From positions 1-33,417 of the forward strand of contig CADCTF010000017.1 of NCBI GenBank assembly GCA_902805655.1: 33,417 bases of DNA, written 5' to 3'. The notes below the pieces were generated by a model. It was not told the origin of the DNA. It did no database searches and saw nothing but the letters and a program-made list of their open reading frames with translations. The position numbers were made by a program, and so were the translations under genes. Positions 14,924-22,494 of this stretch are shown here, in pieces. Positions within the stretch are counted from its first letter, which is position 1, and each line of letters opens with the position of its first letter. The stretch comes from an uncultured Acidimicrobiales bacterium. GTDB lineage: Bacteria; Actinomycetota; Acidimicrobiia; Acidimicrobiales; CADCTF01.

Positions 14924-16872
14924 CTAGCAGTACTCGGCCTCGAGCCACGATCCCGTGAGGCGGTCGATGTCCTGGGCGCAGACGGGTCGGCTGTAGAGAA
15001 AGCCTTGCGCCATCTCGCAGCCGTAGCGCCGCAACACCCGTGCCTGTGCGACCGTCTCGACCCCTTCGGCCACGACGATCAGGTTCAGGCTGTGGGCCAA
15101 CGCGATGATGGCGCGCACGAGGGGGGCCTCCGGGGTGTCCTCGGCCATGGCCCGCACGAAGCTCCGGTCGATCTTCAACGTGTCCACGGGGGAGCTGTGC
15201 AGCCGGCCGAGCACCGACGTCCCGGTGCCGAAGTCGTCGATGGCCAAGCGCCGCGGGTTGCACTCGCGGCTCCATGCCGCGGCCTGGCGGAAGGCTGTGC
15301 GGCGCACCCACGCGTCGATGGCGACGATCATGCCGCTCTCCTCGGCGAGAGGCAGGAACCTGTCGGGCCCCAGCAGGCCGAGGGTCGGGTGCTGCCAGCG
15401 CACGAGTGCCTCGACCCCGACCATGCGCATGGTGGTGAGATCCATCTGGGGCTGGTACAGGACCCGCAGCTCATCGTTCTCGACCGCCTTGTGCAGTTGG
15501 CTCTCCAGGTCGAGCTGCCGGCGGCGGGGCTCCTGAAGGCCAGGGGCCTGCACTGCGAACGCGTTGCGACCGTTGGCCTCGGCCGCGTACATGGCGCCAT
15601 CGGCGTGCAGCATGAGCGACTGGTAGTCGAGCCCGTCACCGGGGGAGCAGGCCACACCCACGCTGCACGAGATGAACAGCTCGTGGCCCATCACCTTGAA
15701 GGGCCGTCGGAGGACCTCTATCAGCCGGTCGGCCACCTCGACGGCGACTTCCACACCGCTGACCTCGGGCAGGACGACGACGAACTCGTCCCCGCCCAGG
15801 CGGGCCAGCGTGTCCGTCGCCCGCATGCAGTCGACCATGCGCCTCGCAACCTGGCAGATGAGATCGTCGCCGGCGTTGTGCCCGAGCGTGTCGTTGACGA
15901 TCTTGAAGCGGTCGAGGTCGACGAACAACAGGCCGACGGACTTGCCGGAGCGGGCCGCCAGGGCGAAGGCCAGCCGGCCGCGATCTTCCGCGAGAGCGCG
16001 GTTGAACAGGCCGGTCAGGCGATCGTGCAGGGACTCGTGCTGCATCCGTTCGAGCAGCTGGGCGCCTCCAGCGCGGTGGCGGCGTGGTCGGCCAGTCCCG
16101 CAAGGCGCTCGAGGATGTCCGCTCGCTCGACCTCCGAAGGGCGCGAGCTGCAACCGGCGGTGATGAAGCCCAGAAGCCTCCCCTTGCTGACGATGGGCAC
16201 TGCTGCGGCTACGTCGCCGTCCCGGAAGGCCAGGTCCCTGTCACGTCGCGCGCCGTCGAGGGACGTGATCACCTCCAGCGCGGCCGTGGCGTGCCGGGCG
16301 TAGGCCTTGAGCACCCGGCGATCGCGCTCGTTGACGGTTCCGTTGGATGTGAAGAAGGCCACCAGGTGGCCGAGGACCTTGTCGCCGGAGCCGATCTCGA
16401 CGTCGAGCACGCCGTCTGCCGCCTCGCTCAGCTCTCCCACCATGATGCGGTCCGCGTAGACCTCGGCACGGTGCTCCCGGAAGCCCACGCTGTGGACCTG
16501 GCGGGGCTGCTTGTCGTCGAGCTGTGTCACCAGCAGGTAGCGCGGAGCGAGCAGCGCGGTGCTCACCTGGTCGAGGATGCGCTGCAGCACCTCGCTGACA
16601 TCTCGAGATAGGTCGCCCTGATGACACAGTGGTCGCCCTCCCAGCTGTCTATGAACATGGGGCGCGACGGCCTTCCCCCATCGGGAGGAAGTCTCCATCC
16701 CTTCCCGGTCCATCTCCAACATGTCGGCCAGCTGCAGCATCGCCGAAGGCGCCAACGCCCGGACCAGGTGCTGGATCAGCATCTCGGGGATCTCGCGCGA
16801 GACCTCCCTCACGGATCGCGGAGCCTTCGTCGTTGCCGCCGTGCAGGCTTGTCGGCATTGCGCCGACGCCAT
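14924..16872 (-). pseudogene. Broken GAF-GGDEF-EAL cyclic-di-GMP gene
   Basis: The N-terminal frame (16872 down to about 16060) encodes a GAF sensor ending ERLAGLADHAATALE. The next frame resumes as AQLLERMQHESLHDRLTGLFNRA and continues to the stop at 14924. A single missing base near 16065-16072 separates them. The GGDEF domain is complete: FVDLDRFKIVNDTLGH, inhibitory-site RATD and LGGDEF. The EAL domain begins normally with GVEALVRWQHP, but FRQAAAWSRECNPRR runs straight into LAIDDFGTG. About 60-65 residues are missing, including the metal-binding Asn and Glu of the VNxS and ExTE strands. Phosphodiesterase activity is therefore not possible, and full-length translation needs a frameshift. 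The start at ATG 16872 is a guess. Confidence 0.8.
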
Positions 16873-17006
16873 CGGACCGTGTTGCCCAGATGTTGACTCG
16901 ACGGGGCTGGCGAGCGCCCGAGCTTCCACACCGACCGATGACTTTCGGGTCGGGCCTCCGTCCAGGTACAAGAGAAGGCAGCCCGCCTGCAACCGGAGGT
17001 ACGACC

Positions 17007-17417
17007 ATGAGTGTGAGCCCCTATCTGTTCTTCAGCGGAGACTGCGCGCAGGCGTTCAAGCGCTACCAGGAGGTTCTTGGCGGCGAGCTGGAGGTCATGA
17101 CGCATGCGGACCTCCCGGAGGGTGCCGACGCGATGCCGGGCGCAGAGCCGCACCACGTGATGCATGCCGCCCTCAAGCTCGGCGACGCCCTCATCATGGG
17201 CTCCGACGACCCGACCGGTGACGGCGGCCCGAAGGTCGGCGTCGCCGTCGTGTACACCGCGCCGGACGAGCAGACGGCGAAGGAGATCTTCACCGCGCTC
17301 GCCGATGGAGGCGAGATCTCGATGCCGTTCGAGCCCACCTTCTGGTCGCGTGGCTTCGGCGCTTGCAACGATCGCTTCGGCATTCCCTGGATGGTGGACA
17401 CAGAGGGTGCGCCCTGA
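17007..17417 (+). CDS. PhnB-like VOC (glyoxalase fold) protein
   Basis: A 136-residue vicinal-oxygen-chelate protein of the PhnB/DUF1338-like type. It opens SVSPYLFFSGDCAQAFKRYQEVLGGELEVM, has HHVMHAALKLGDALIMGSDD in the middle, and ends FWSRGFGACNDRFGIPWMVD, all typical of this group. GGAGG precedes the ATG by seven bases. The next gene, a HAD phosphatase, starts eight bases after its stop, so the two form an operon. The metal-binding set is not fully clear, and function in this subgroup is generally unassigned. Confidence 0.88.
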   Translation: MSVSPYLFFSGDCAQAFKRYQEVLGGELEVMTHADLPEGADAMPGAEPHHVMHAALKLGDALIMGSDDPTGDGGPKVGVAVVYTAPDEQTAKEIFTALADGGEISMPFEPTFWSRGFGACNDRFGIPWMVDTEGAP

Positions 17418-17425
17418 GCTCCGGC

Positions 17426-18097
17426 GTGGTTCGGGGCCACGGCACGAGCCGATCCATCAGCGCCATCGGGTTCGACCTCGACGGGACGCTCGTCGACACG
17501 ATGCACTTCGCACCGCGCGTCTACGCCGACACGATCCTCAGGCTCGGTGGCCCGGCGATCACCGCTGAGGACGTCGAGGCCGTCTGGCACATGGGGCCCA
17601 CGGCGACGCTGCTCCAGCACTTCCTGGCTCGTCCCGTGACCGACGCCGACATCGAGACGTACTTCCGCGCCTTCGACGAGGCCTTCGCCGGTACCCGGGC
17701 CTTCTCGGGCATCGCCCGGATGCTGGAGCAGCTGGCTGCGCTGGAGGTGCCGACCGGCATCGTCACCACCGCCACCAGGAGAGCGGCCCACGTGATGCTC
17801 CGCACGGCAGGTCTGCTCGACGCGCTCCCACTGGTGATCGCAGGCGACGATGGCTATCCGCCCAAGCCAGACCCCGCCGCGCTTCGGGCCCTCGCAGACC
17901 GCCTCGGCGTCGAGCCGGCCGCACTCGCCTACGTCGGCGACAGCCCGATCGACCTCGACCTCGCCGAAGCGGCGGGTGCGCTACCGGTGCTCGCGGGGTG
18001 GGCGCGGCTCGCATCGCCATCGGCCGCAGGCTTCCTCGTGGCCGAGAGCCCGCGCCACGTCGTCCGCCTCGTCGACGCCCGTGAGCCGCCGGTTTGA
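17426..18097 (+). CDS. HAD-superfamily hydrolase, phosphoglycolate phosphatase-like
   Basis: A 223-residue haloacid-dehalogenase phosphatase. Motif I is FDLDGTLVDT (nucleophile and acid Asp), motif II is in GIVTTATRRAA, motif III is the Lys of PKPDPAALRAL, and motif IV is YVGDSPIDLDLAEAAG. A helical cap between motifs I and II marks subclass I, as in Gph and beta-phosphoglucomutase. The GTG at 17426 was chosen because it follows the VOC stop by eight bases; a longer frame from 17363 overlaps that gene. Substrate uncertain: small phosphorylated metabolites are usual. Confidence 0.88.
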   Translation: MVRGHGTSRSISAIGFDLDGTLVDTMHFAPRVYADTILRLGGPAITAEDVEAVWHMGPTATLLQHFLARPVTDADIETYFRAFDEAFAGTRAFSGIARMLEQLAALEVPTGIVTTATRRAAHVMLRTAGLLDALPLVIAGDDGYPPKPDPAALRALADRLGVEPAALAYVGDSPIDLDLAEAAGALPVLAGWARLASPSAAGFLVAESPRHVVRLVDAREPPV

Positions 18098-18103
18098 GGG
18101 CGC

Positions 18104-19966
18104 CTACGCCTCCGCCGTGCCCCGGTTGCGTGGAAGGCGGAGCGGGTTCGCGCCGGGGCTTGCGAGTACTGCGCTCACCTCGGAGGCGGACATCGGCCCG
18201 GAGTAGTAGAAGCCCTGCGCTGAGTCGCACCCGAGAGCGAGCACGTCCGCGTGCTGACGCTCGTTCTCGACGCCCTCCGCGATCACCGTGAGCCCCAGCA
18301 CGTGGGACAGGTCCGTGACCGCGGCGAGGATGGCCTTCGCCGCCGAGCTCTCGCCGAGGTCCTCGATGAAGCTCTTGTCGACCTTCACGGCCTGCACCGG
18401 GAGGCGGCGCAGGTAGCTGAGCGACGAGTAGCCGGTGCCGAAGTCGTCCAGGGCCAGTCGGATGCCCAGCGAGCCGAGCTCGGTGAGCACGGAGATGGCC
18501 GCCCCCCAGTCGTCGAGCAGGACGTGCTCCGTCACCTCGATCACCAGCGCGGCGGGCTCGGTGTCCGTCCGTGCCAGCACAGCCGCCAGGATCTCGGGGA
18601 ACGCCGGGTCCATCAGCTGTGCAGCGCAGACGTTGACCGCCAGGTCCAGCTGCAGGCCAGGGTGGGCTTCGATCCATCGCCGACGGTCCTCGCAGCTGCG
18701 CTCCAGGACCCACGCCCCGACCTCGCTCATCCAACCCCTCCGCTCGGCCACGGCGATGACCGCCAACGGCGGGACCGGCCCCCGCCTCGGGTGTGTCCAG
18801 CGCAGGAGGGCCTCGACGCAGCTGACGGCACCGTCCGAGCTCTGCACGATCGGTTGGTAGACGACGTGGAGCCCGTTGCCATCGATAGCGACTCTCAGGT
18901 CGTCGTCGAGCCTGGCGTCTTCCAGGACGGTGGGCCGAAGATCGATGATCTCCTCGTGGTTCCGGCTCGCGCGCTTGGCTCGGTACATCGCCTCGTCCGC
19001 CCGTGCCACCATCCCGTCGGACACATCCTCGCCCGGTCCCGAGAACGCCACCCCGACGCTGATGCCGATCGTCAGCCGAAGCGACCCGAGCACGAACGGC
19101 GGTATGAACGCCTCCTTGATGCGGCGGGTGAGGATGTCTGCGTCCTCGGGGTTCGCCAGGTCCTCGCAGAGGAAGACGAACTCGTCGCCGGACACCCGGG
19201 CGAGCGTGTCACCGGGACGCACCAAGCGAGAGAGCCGTCCGGCGACGGCGACCAGCAGCTGGTCCCCGACGTGGTGGCCGTGGGCGTCATTGATGAGCTT
19301 GAACCGGTCGAGGTCGCCGAAGATGATGGCCGCGCTGGCGTGCGAGCGGCGGGCGCGTCGAGCCGCATGCTCGATCCGCTCCTGCAGCAGGATCCGGTTG
19401 GGGAGGCCTGTCAGGGCATCGTGCATCGACCGGTGGTACAAGAGCTCGGTGGTGACTCGAGCTGCGTCCCTGGCCTGGGCGTTGAGCACGAAGGCGGCGG
19501 CCACGTCGGCCAAGGTCTGAGCCGCCTTCAGGTCCTCCGAATCGAGCTCGCCCGGAGTGTCCCGGTACAGGTCGAGAGCACCGAACGTCTCATCGCCGTG
19601 GCGCAGGGGGAAGGCGAAGACCGCCCCCAAGCCGCCGGCGGCGGCTGACGGGCCGAAGACGGGGAACCGGACGTCGAAATACAGGTCGGGCACGATGACC
19701 GGCTCGCCACGCTCGGCCGCAAGGATGCAGGGACCCTGCCGGAGCTCGGTCTGCAGCTGCTCGAAGCGGAGAGCGGCTCCACTGGACGCGGCCACGTAGT
19801 GCGGCGCTCGTCCTTCCGAGATCAGCGTGACACCGGCGCTGGTAACCGTCACCACATCCACGATGCTCTGGACGAGGTGGTCGAGGATGCCCTGGACCGG
19901 GAAGTCGGTCGTCAGCGTGCGTGCGAACTCGCTGAGGACCGCTGCCAGCTTCTCTCGTTCAGCCAT
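18104..19966 (-). CDS. GAF-GGDEF-EAL cyclic-di-GMP turnover protein
   Basis: A 620-residue protein with a GAF sensor (about 15-170), a GGDEF domain (about 185-345) and an EAL domain (about 360-600). The GGDEF site reads SGDEF rather than GGDEF, with inhibitory-site RPGD five residues before it, so synthase activity is doubtful. The EAL domain is complete: EALLRW, VNVCAAQ, IEVTE, DDFGTGYSS, KVDKSF, AEGVEN and AQGF. Phosphodiesterase activity is therefore likely. It is the only intact member of three such genes here. It converges with the HAD gene six bases away. The ATG at 19966 lacks a clear ribosome binding site. Confidence 0.92.
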   Translation of the reverse strand: MAEREKLAAVLSEFARTLTTDFPVQGILDHLVQSIVDVVTVTSAGVTLISEGRAPHYVAASSGAALRFEQLQTELRQGPCILAAERGEPVIVPDLYFDVRFPVFGPSAAAGGLGAVFAFPLRHGDETFGALDLYRDTPGELDSEDLKAAQTLADVAAAFVLNAQARDAARVTTELLYHRSMHDALTGLPNRILLQERIEHAARRARRSHASAAIIFGDLDRFKLINDAHGHHVGDQLLVAVAGRLSRLVRPGDTLARVSGDEFVFLCEDLANPEDADILTRRIKEAFIPPFVLGSLRLTIGISVGVAFSGPGEDVSDGMVARADEAMYRAKRASRNHEEIIDLRPTVLEDARLDDDLRVAIDGNGLHVVYQPIVQSSDGAVSCVEALLRWTHPRRGPVPPLAVIAVAERRGWMSEVGAWVLERSCEDRRRWIEAHPGLQLDLAVNVCAAQLMDPAFPEILAAVLARTDTEPAALVIEVTEHVLLDDWGAAISVLTELGSLGIRLALDDFGTGYSSLSYLRRLPVQAVKVDKSFIEDLGESSAAKAILAAVTDLSHVLGLTVIAEGVENERQHADVLALGCDSAQGFYYSGPMSASEVSAVLASPGANPLRLPRNRGTAEA

Positions 19967-20178
19967 GAGACAAACAACTCCGCGTCGTGACTGCTTTGCC
20001 GCACGTGGGGCTGAACGGCGAGCCGAAGGTACAGGTTCACTACCCCGATGTTCTCCTCAAAGTCGGTCAATCCGCTCGGCGGACAGCTCGACGCGCCCGC
20101 CGGTGGAGGAGCGGGCGCGTCCGGCTTCCGTGGCACCACCACATGCGCGCAGATAACGGATGCGGCGTGGGTATGGTT

Positions 20179-20196
20179 GTGTGACAAACGTCACAC
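20179..20196 (+). promoter_or_regulatory. CRP-like site TGTGA-N6-TCACA
   Basis: A perfect 7-bp inverted repeat GTGTGAC-AAAC-GTCACAC contains the TGTGA-N6-TCACA core recognised by cAMP receptor proteins in bacteria including actinobacteria. TATGGT (20172-20177) may be a -10, placing the box at the start point. A GGAGGGGG ribosome-binding-like stretch follows at 20198-20205. Only a gene fragment follows, so this may be an orphaned promoter. The region 19967-20178 shows nothing else. Confidence 0.6.
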
Positions 20197-20211
20197 GGAG
20201 GGGGACTAGGC

Positions 20212-20430
20212 CTCGTCCATGCCTTGAACCAGAAGCAGCTGATCGACGTCCTCGGAGGCACCGGCCTGAGCGAGGCGACCACGCAACCGTTCGCCAAGAG
20301 CTCGCCGTGGTACTCCGAGGCGACCGCCGCCAAGTGGCCGAAGTACGACGTCGAGAAGGCCAGGGCCCTCATCAAGTCGTACGCCAGACCGAGCAGGCGG
20401 CCATGGCGAGCAGCATCACCGTCGTCGGCC
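20212..20430 (+). pseudogene. Fragment of an ABC transporter solute-binding protein (SBP_bac_5-like)
   Basis: An open stretch reads HALNQKQLIDVLGG, then ATTQPFAKSSPWYS and KWPKYDVEKARALIKSYA. This is the segment of oligopeptide/dipeptide-type binding proteins in which the first helix of the second lobe (ALNxxxLIDxxxGG) is followed by a TQPFxxxSPWY turn and the YDxEKAxAL helix. After about 20385 the frame shifts (QTEQAAMASS in the next frame) and the resemblance ends. There is no signal peptide and no proper start codon; about 55 of the usual 500-600 residues remain. It overlaps the opposite strand only near the end of the DAHP synthase gene. Confidence 0.6.
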
Positions 20431-20439
20431 GGCGCGCCG

Positions 20440-21519
20440 TCAAGCCCCGACGCCGACCCGGCGGCGGGCCGCGACCGCACCGGCCAGCTCCTCGAGCAGC
20501 GTGACGGTGTCGTCCCAGCCAATGCAGCCGTCGGTGATGCTCAGGCCGTAGGCGAGACCGGCCGCACCGCCGAGCGTCAAATCCTGCCGGCCCCGCTGGA
20601 TGAAGCTCTCGACCATCACGCCCGAGATGCCCTCCTCGCCGGCGGCGATGCGTCTGGCCACCTCGCCGACCACCTCGAGCTGGCGAGCCGGCTCCTTCTG
20701 GCTGTTGCCGTGACTGGCGTCGATCACCAGACCGGTCCGCAGCCCGGCCGCCTGCAGCAGCGCTCTGGTGGAGTCCACCGTGGCGGCGTCGTGGTTCGGT
20801 CCGCCCGTGGCGCCGCGGAGCACCACGTGACAGTCGGGGTTCCCCGTCGTGGTGAACACGGCCGCGCGCCCGTCATCATCGATGCCGGGAAAGATGTGGG
20901 GCGCGGCGCTGGCCGCCACCGCATCCACCGCGGCCTGCACGTCACCGTCCATCGAGTTCTTGATGCCGATGGGCATCGACAAGCCGCTGGCCAGCTGTCG
21001 GTGGATCTGGCTCTGTGCCGTTCTGGCCCCGATCGAACCCCAGGACACGACGTCGGCGAGGTACTGCGGGGTGATGGGGTCGAGGAACTCGCAGCCCGCC
21101 GGCAGCCCGATCTGGCTCACGTCGAGCAGGAACCGCCGCGCGGCATGGAGCCCGTCGTCCACGCGGTACGTGCCGTCGAGCCCGGGGTCGTTGACGAGCC
21201 CCTTCCAACCGAGGGTGGTGCGGGGCTTCTCGAAGTAGACCCGCATGACGATCATGAGGTCACCGGCCAGGTGGCGGGCGGTCCCGGCCAGGCGTGTGGC
21301 GTAGTCGAGCGCGGCGACCGGGTCGTGGATCGAGCACGGGCCGACGACGACGAGCAGGCGGTCATCGGCCCCGTCGAGCACGAGTCGGACGGCCTCCCGG
21401 TGGGCCGCGACCTCAGCCGCGAGATGAGCCGGCAGCGGAAGCGCGCCGCGCAGGTCGTCGGGCGCACGCAGGGGTCGGACGTCGGCGATGCGCCGGTTGT
21501 GGACAGTGTCTGCAGTCAT
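20440..21519 (-). CDS. aroG: 3-deoxy-7-phosphoheptulonate (DAHP) synthase, class I AroG type
   Basis: A 359-residue TIM-barrel enzyme that condenses phosphoenolpyruvate and erythrose 4-phosphate, the first step of the shikimate pathway. Class I motifs are clear: VVGPCSIHDP, MRVYFEKPRTTLGWKGLVNDP, AGCEFLDPITPQY, GIKNSMDGDVQAAVDA, IDASHGNSQK and GVMVESFIQRGRQ. The length fits the AroG/F/H group. The ATG at 21519 has GAGAGG six bases upstream. The mRNA leader contains a 20-codon peptide with Tyr-Trp-Tyr and nested hairpins, so expression is probably controlled by aromatic amino-acid supply. It is divergent from the NUDIX gene. Confidence 0.95.
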   Translation of the reverse strand: MTADTVHNRRIADVRPLRAPDDLRGALPLPAHLAAEVAAHREAVRLVLDGADDRLLVVVGPCSIHDPVAALDYATRLAGTARHLAGDLMIVMRVYFEKPRTTLGWKGLVNDPGLDGTYRVDDGLHAARRFLLDVSQIGLPAGCEFLDPITPQYLADVVSWGSIGARTAQSQIHRQLASGLSMPIGIKNSMDGDVQAAVDAVAASAAPHIFPGIDDDGRAAVFTTTGNPDCHVVLRGATGGPNHDAATVDSTRALLQAAGLRTGLVIDASHGNSQKEPARQLEVVGEVARRIAAGEEGISGVMVESFIQRGRQDLTLGGAAGLAYGLSITDGCIGWDDTVTLLEELAGAVAARRRVGVGA

Positions 21520-21525
21520 GTGGGT

Positions 21526-21669
21526 CCTCTCGCAACCCACACCGCTACCAGGCCGGGTTGCCTCGATGGGCAAGACGAGAGGCAGGGGTCGCCCCCTGCC
21601 TCTTCACCGGCTTCTGAACGGAAGTCTTGGTCAGCGCACGACGCCGCCCGCGACCCCGTTCAGGGCCGG
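21526..21669 (-). promoter_or_regulatory. Candidate attenuator in the DAHP synthase leader
   Basis: Reading toward the gene, four paired elements follow the leader codons. (1) 21656-21669, inside the leader peptide, pairs with 21607-21621 (CCGGC and CTGAACGG arms). (2) An 11-bp stem with a four-base loop spans 21578-21603 (AGAGGCAGGGG arm). (3) GCAACCC (21561-21555) pairs with GGGTTGC (21538-21532). (4) CCTCTCG in the 3' arm of stem 2 (21582-21576) is complementary to CGAGAGG (21532-21526), the ribosome binding site. These are mutually exclusive in part, as expected for ribosome-controlled attenuation or start-site masking. No clear U-run follows stem 2. Confidence 0.6.
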
Positions 21670-21693
21670 CAGGCGATACCAGTAGCTGCGCAT
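21631..21693 (-). CDS. Aromatic leader peptide with Tyr-Trp-Tyr codons
   Basis: A 20-residue peptide, MRSYWYRLPAL and onward to a TGA at 21631-21633. Codons 4-6 are TAC TGG TAT, a run of Tyr-Trp-Tyr that would be very unusual by chance in a 20-codon frame directly ahead of an aromatic biosynthesis gene. The ATG lies seven bases after TACCGT, a leaderless-type -10, so the transcript probably starts at the ATG. Ribosome stalling at codons 4-6 when Tyr or Trp is scarce would cover part of the first arm of the downstream inverted repeat. It was too short for routine gene finding. Confidence 0.65.
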   Translation of the reverse strand: MRSYWYRLPALNGVAGGVVR

Positions 21694-21700
21694 GGGCGTG

Positions 21701-21706
21701 ACGGTA
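21701..21706 (-). promoter_or_regulatory. -10 hexamer TACCGT for the aro leader
   Basis: On the minus strand TACCGT is followed by seven bases and the leader-peptide ATG, so the transcript would begin at or near that codon. A CTGGAG hexamer 17 bases upstream is a weak -35. Confidence 0.5.
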
Positions 21707-21752
21707 CCGCACCTATGGCCGGCTCCAGAGGCGATTCTCGCGAGCGGGCTCG

Positions 21753-21758
21753 TACTGT
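21753..21758 (+). promoter_or_regulatory. -10 hexamer TACTGT for the NUDIX gene
   Basis: TACTGT precedes the GTG at 21766 by seven bases. It faces away from the aro leader promoter 47 bp away. Confidence 0.4.
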
Positions 21759-21765
21759 GGGCGAG

Positions 21766-22491
21766 GTGGACCACGAGTTCGGCGAGGCGCTCCGTGCCCA
21801 CCTCCACACGAACCTGCAGCGCCACGACCGGCTGGACGTCGGGCTGGATGGTCGGCGCCACGCGGCGGTAGCTGTCGTCGTGGTCGACAGCGACGCAGAG
21901 CTGCACGGTGGCGACACGCAGCCCCCGGGCATCGGCCGGCTGGCCGACATCCCAGGCGCCGAGGGCCTCGGGCTCACGGGCAGCGTCGCCGGCACGGCGG
22001 GTGGCCCAGCCGTGCTGTTGACCCGACGGGCGGCCCGGATGCGGGCCCATGCGGGTCAGTGGGCGATACCCGGCGGCCGGGTGGACGACGGCGAGGGTGT
22101 CGTCGAGGCGGCGCGGCGCGAGCTGCGGGAGGAGCTCGATCTCGACCTGCCCGTGTCAGCCGTGCTCGGTCTGCTCGACGACTACCCGACCCGGTCGGGC
22201 TACGTCATCACGCCGGTCGTGCTCTGGGGCGGCGCCGATCCGCCCATGCACCCTCAGCCGGGCGAGGTGGCGTCGGTGCACCGGATCTCCTTCCGCGAGC
22301 TGTGCCGTCCCGACTCGCCGAGGTTCGTCGTCATCCCCGAGTCGGCGCGGCCGGTCGTGCAGCTGCCGATCGGCGGCGACCTCATCCACGCCCCGACCGG
22401 TGCGGTGCTGCTCCAGTTCCGGCGCGTGGCCATCGAGGGCACGAGTGAACGGGTGGCCGGCTACGAACAGCCGGTCTTCGCCTGGCGCTGA
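21766..22491 (+). CDS. NUDIX hydrolase, CoA pyrophosphatase-like
   Basis: A 241-residue NUDIX protein that would cleave a nucleoside diphosphate linked to another group. The block LLTRRAARMRAHAGQWAIPGGR (about 84-105) resembles the CoA pyrophosphatase subgroup. The NUDIX box follows as GRVDDGEGVVEAARRELREELDL; its usual glycine near the end is Asp, while the metal-binding RExxEE glutamates are kept. Strands around YVITPVVLWGG and VHRISFREL complete the fold. The GTG at 21766 was chosen for its position after TACTGT; starts at 21715 or 21757 are possible, but 21715 would collide with the divergent aro promoter. Confidence 0.85.
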   Translation: MDHEFGEALRAHLHTNLQRHDRLDVGLDGRRHAAVAVVVVDSDAELHGGDTQPPGIGRLADIPGAEGLGLTGSVAGTAGGPAVLLTRRAARMRAHAGQWAIPGGRVDDGEGVVEAARRELREELDLDLPVSAVLGLLDDYPTRSGYVITPVVLWGGADPPMHPQPGEVASVHRISFRELCRPDSPRFVVIPESARPVVQLPIGGDLIHAPTGAVLLQFRRVAIEGTSERVAGYEQPVFAWR

Positions 22492-22494
22492 CGC

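Noticed and set aside
14798-16303. A 501-codon plus-strand frame opposite the GAF-GGDEF-EAL gene
   Set aside because: It is a mirror of the real minus-strand gene in GC-rich DNA; the minus strand carries clear GGDEF and EAL motifs.
16015-16992. Programmed frameshifting between the GAF and GGDEF parts
   Set aside because: No slippery heptamer was seen, and the same gene also lacks a central piece of the EAL domain, so decay is simpler.
20224-22491. A 755-codon open frame on the plus strand
   Set aside because: It runs antisense through the DAHP synthase gene and only its ends are real: a binding-protein fragment at the left and the NUDIX hydrolase at the right. The middle has no protein character.
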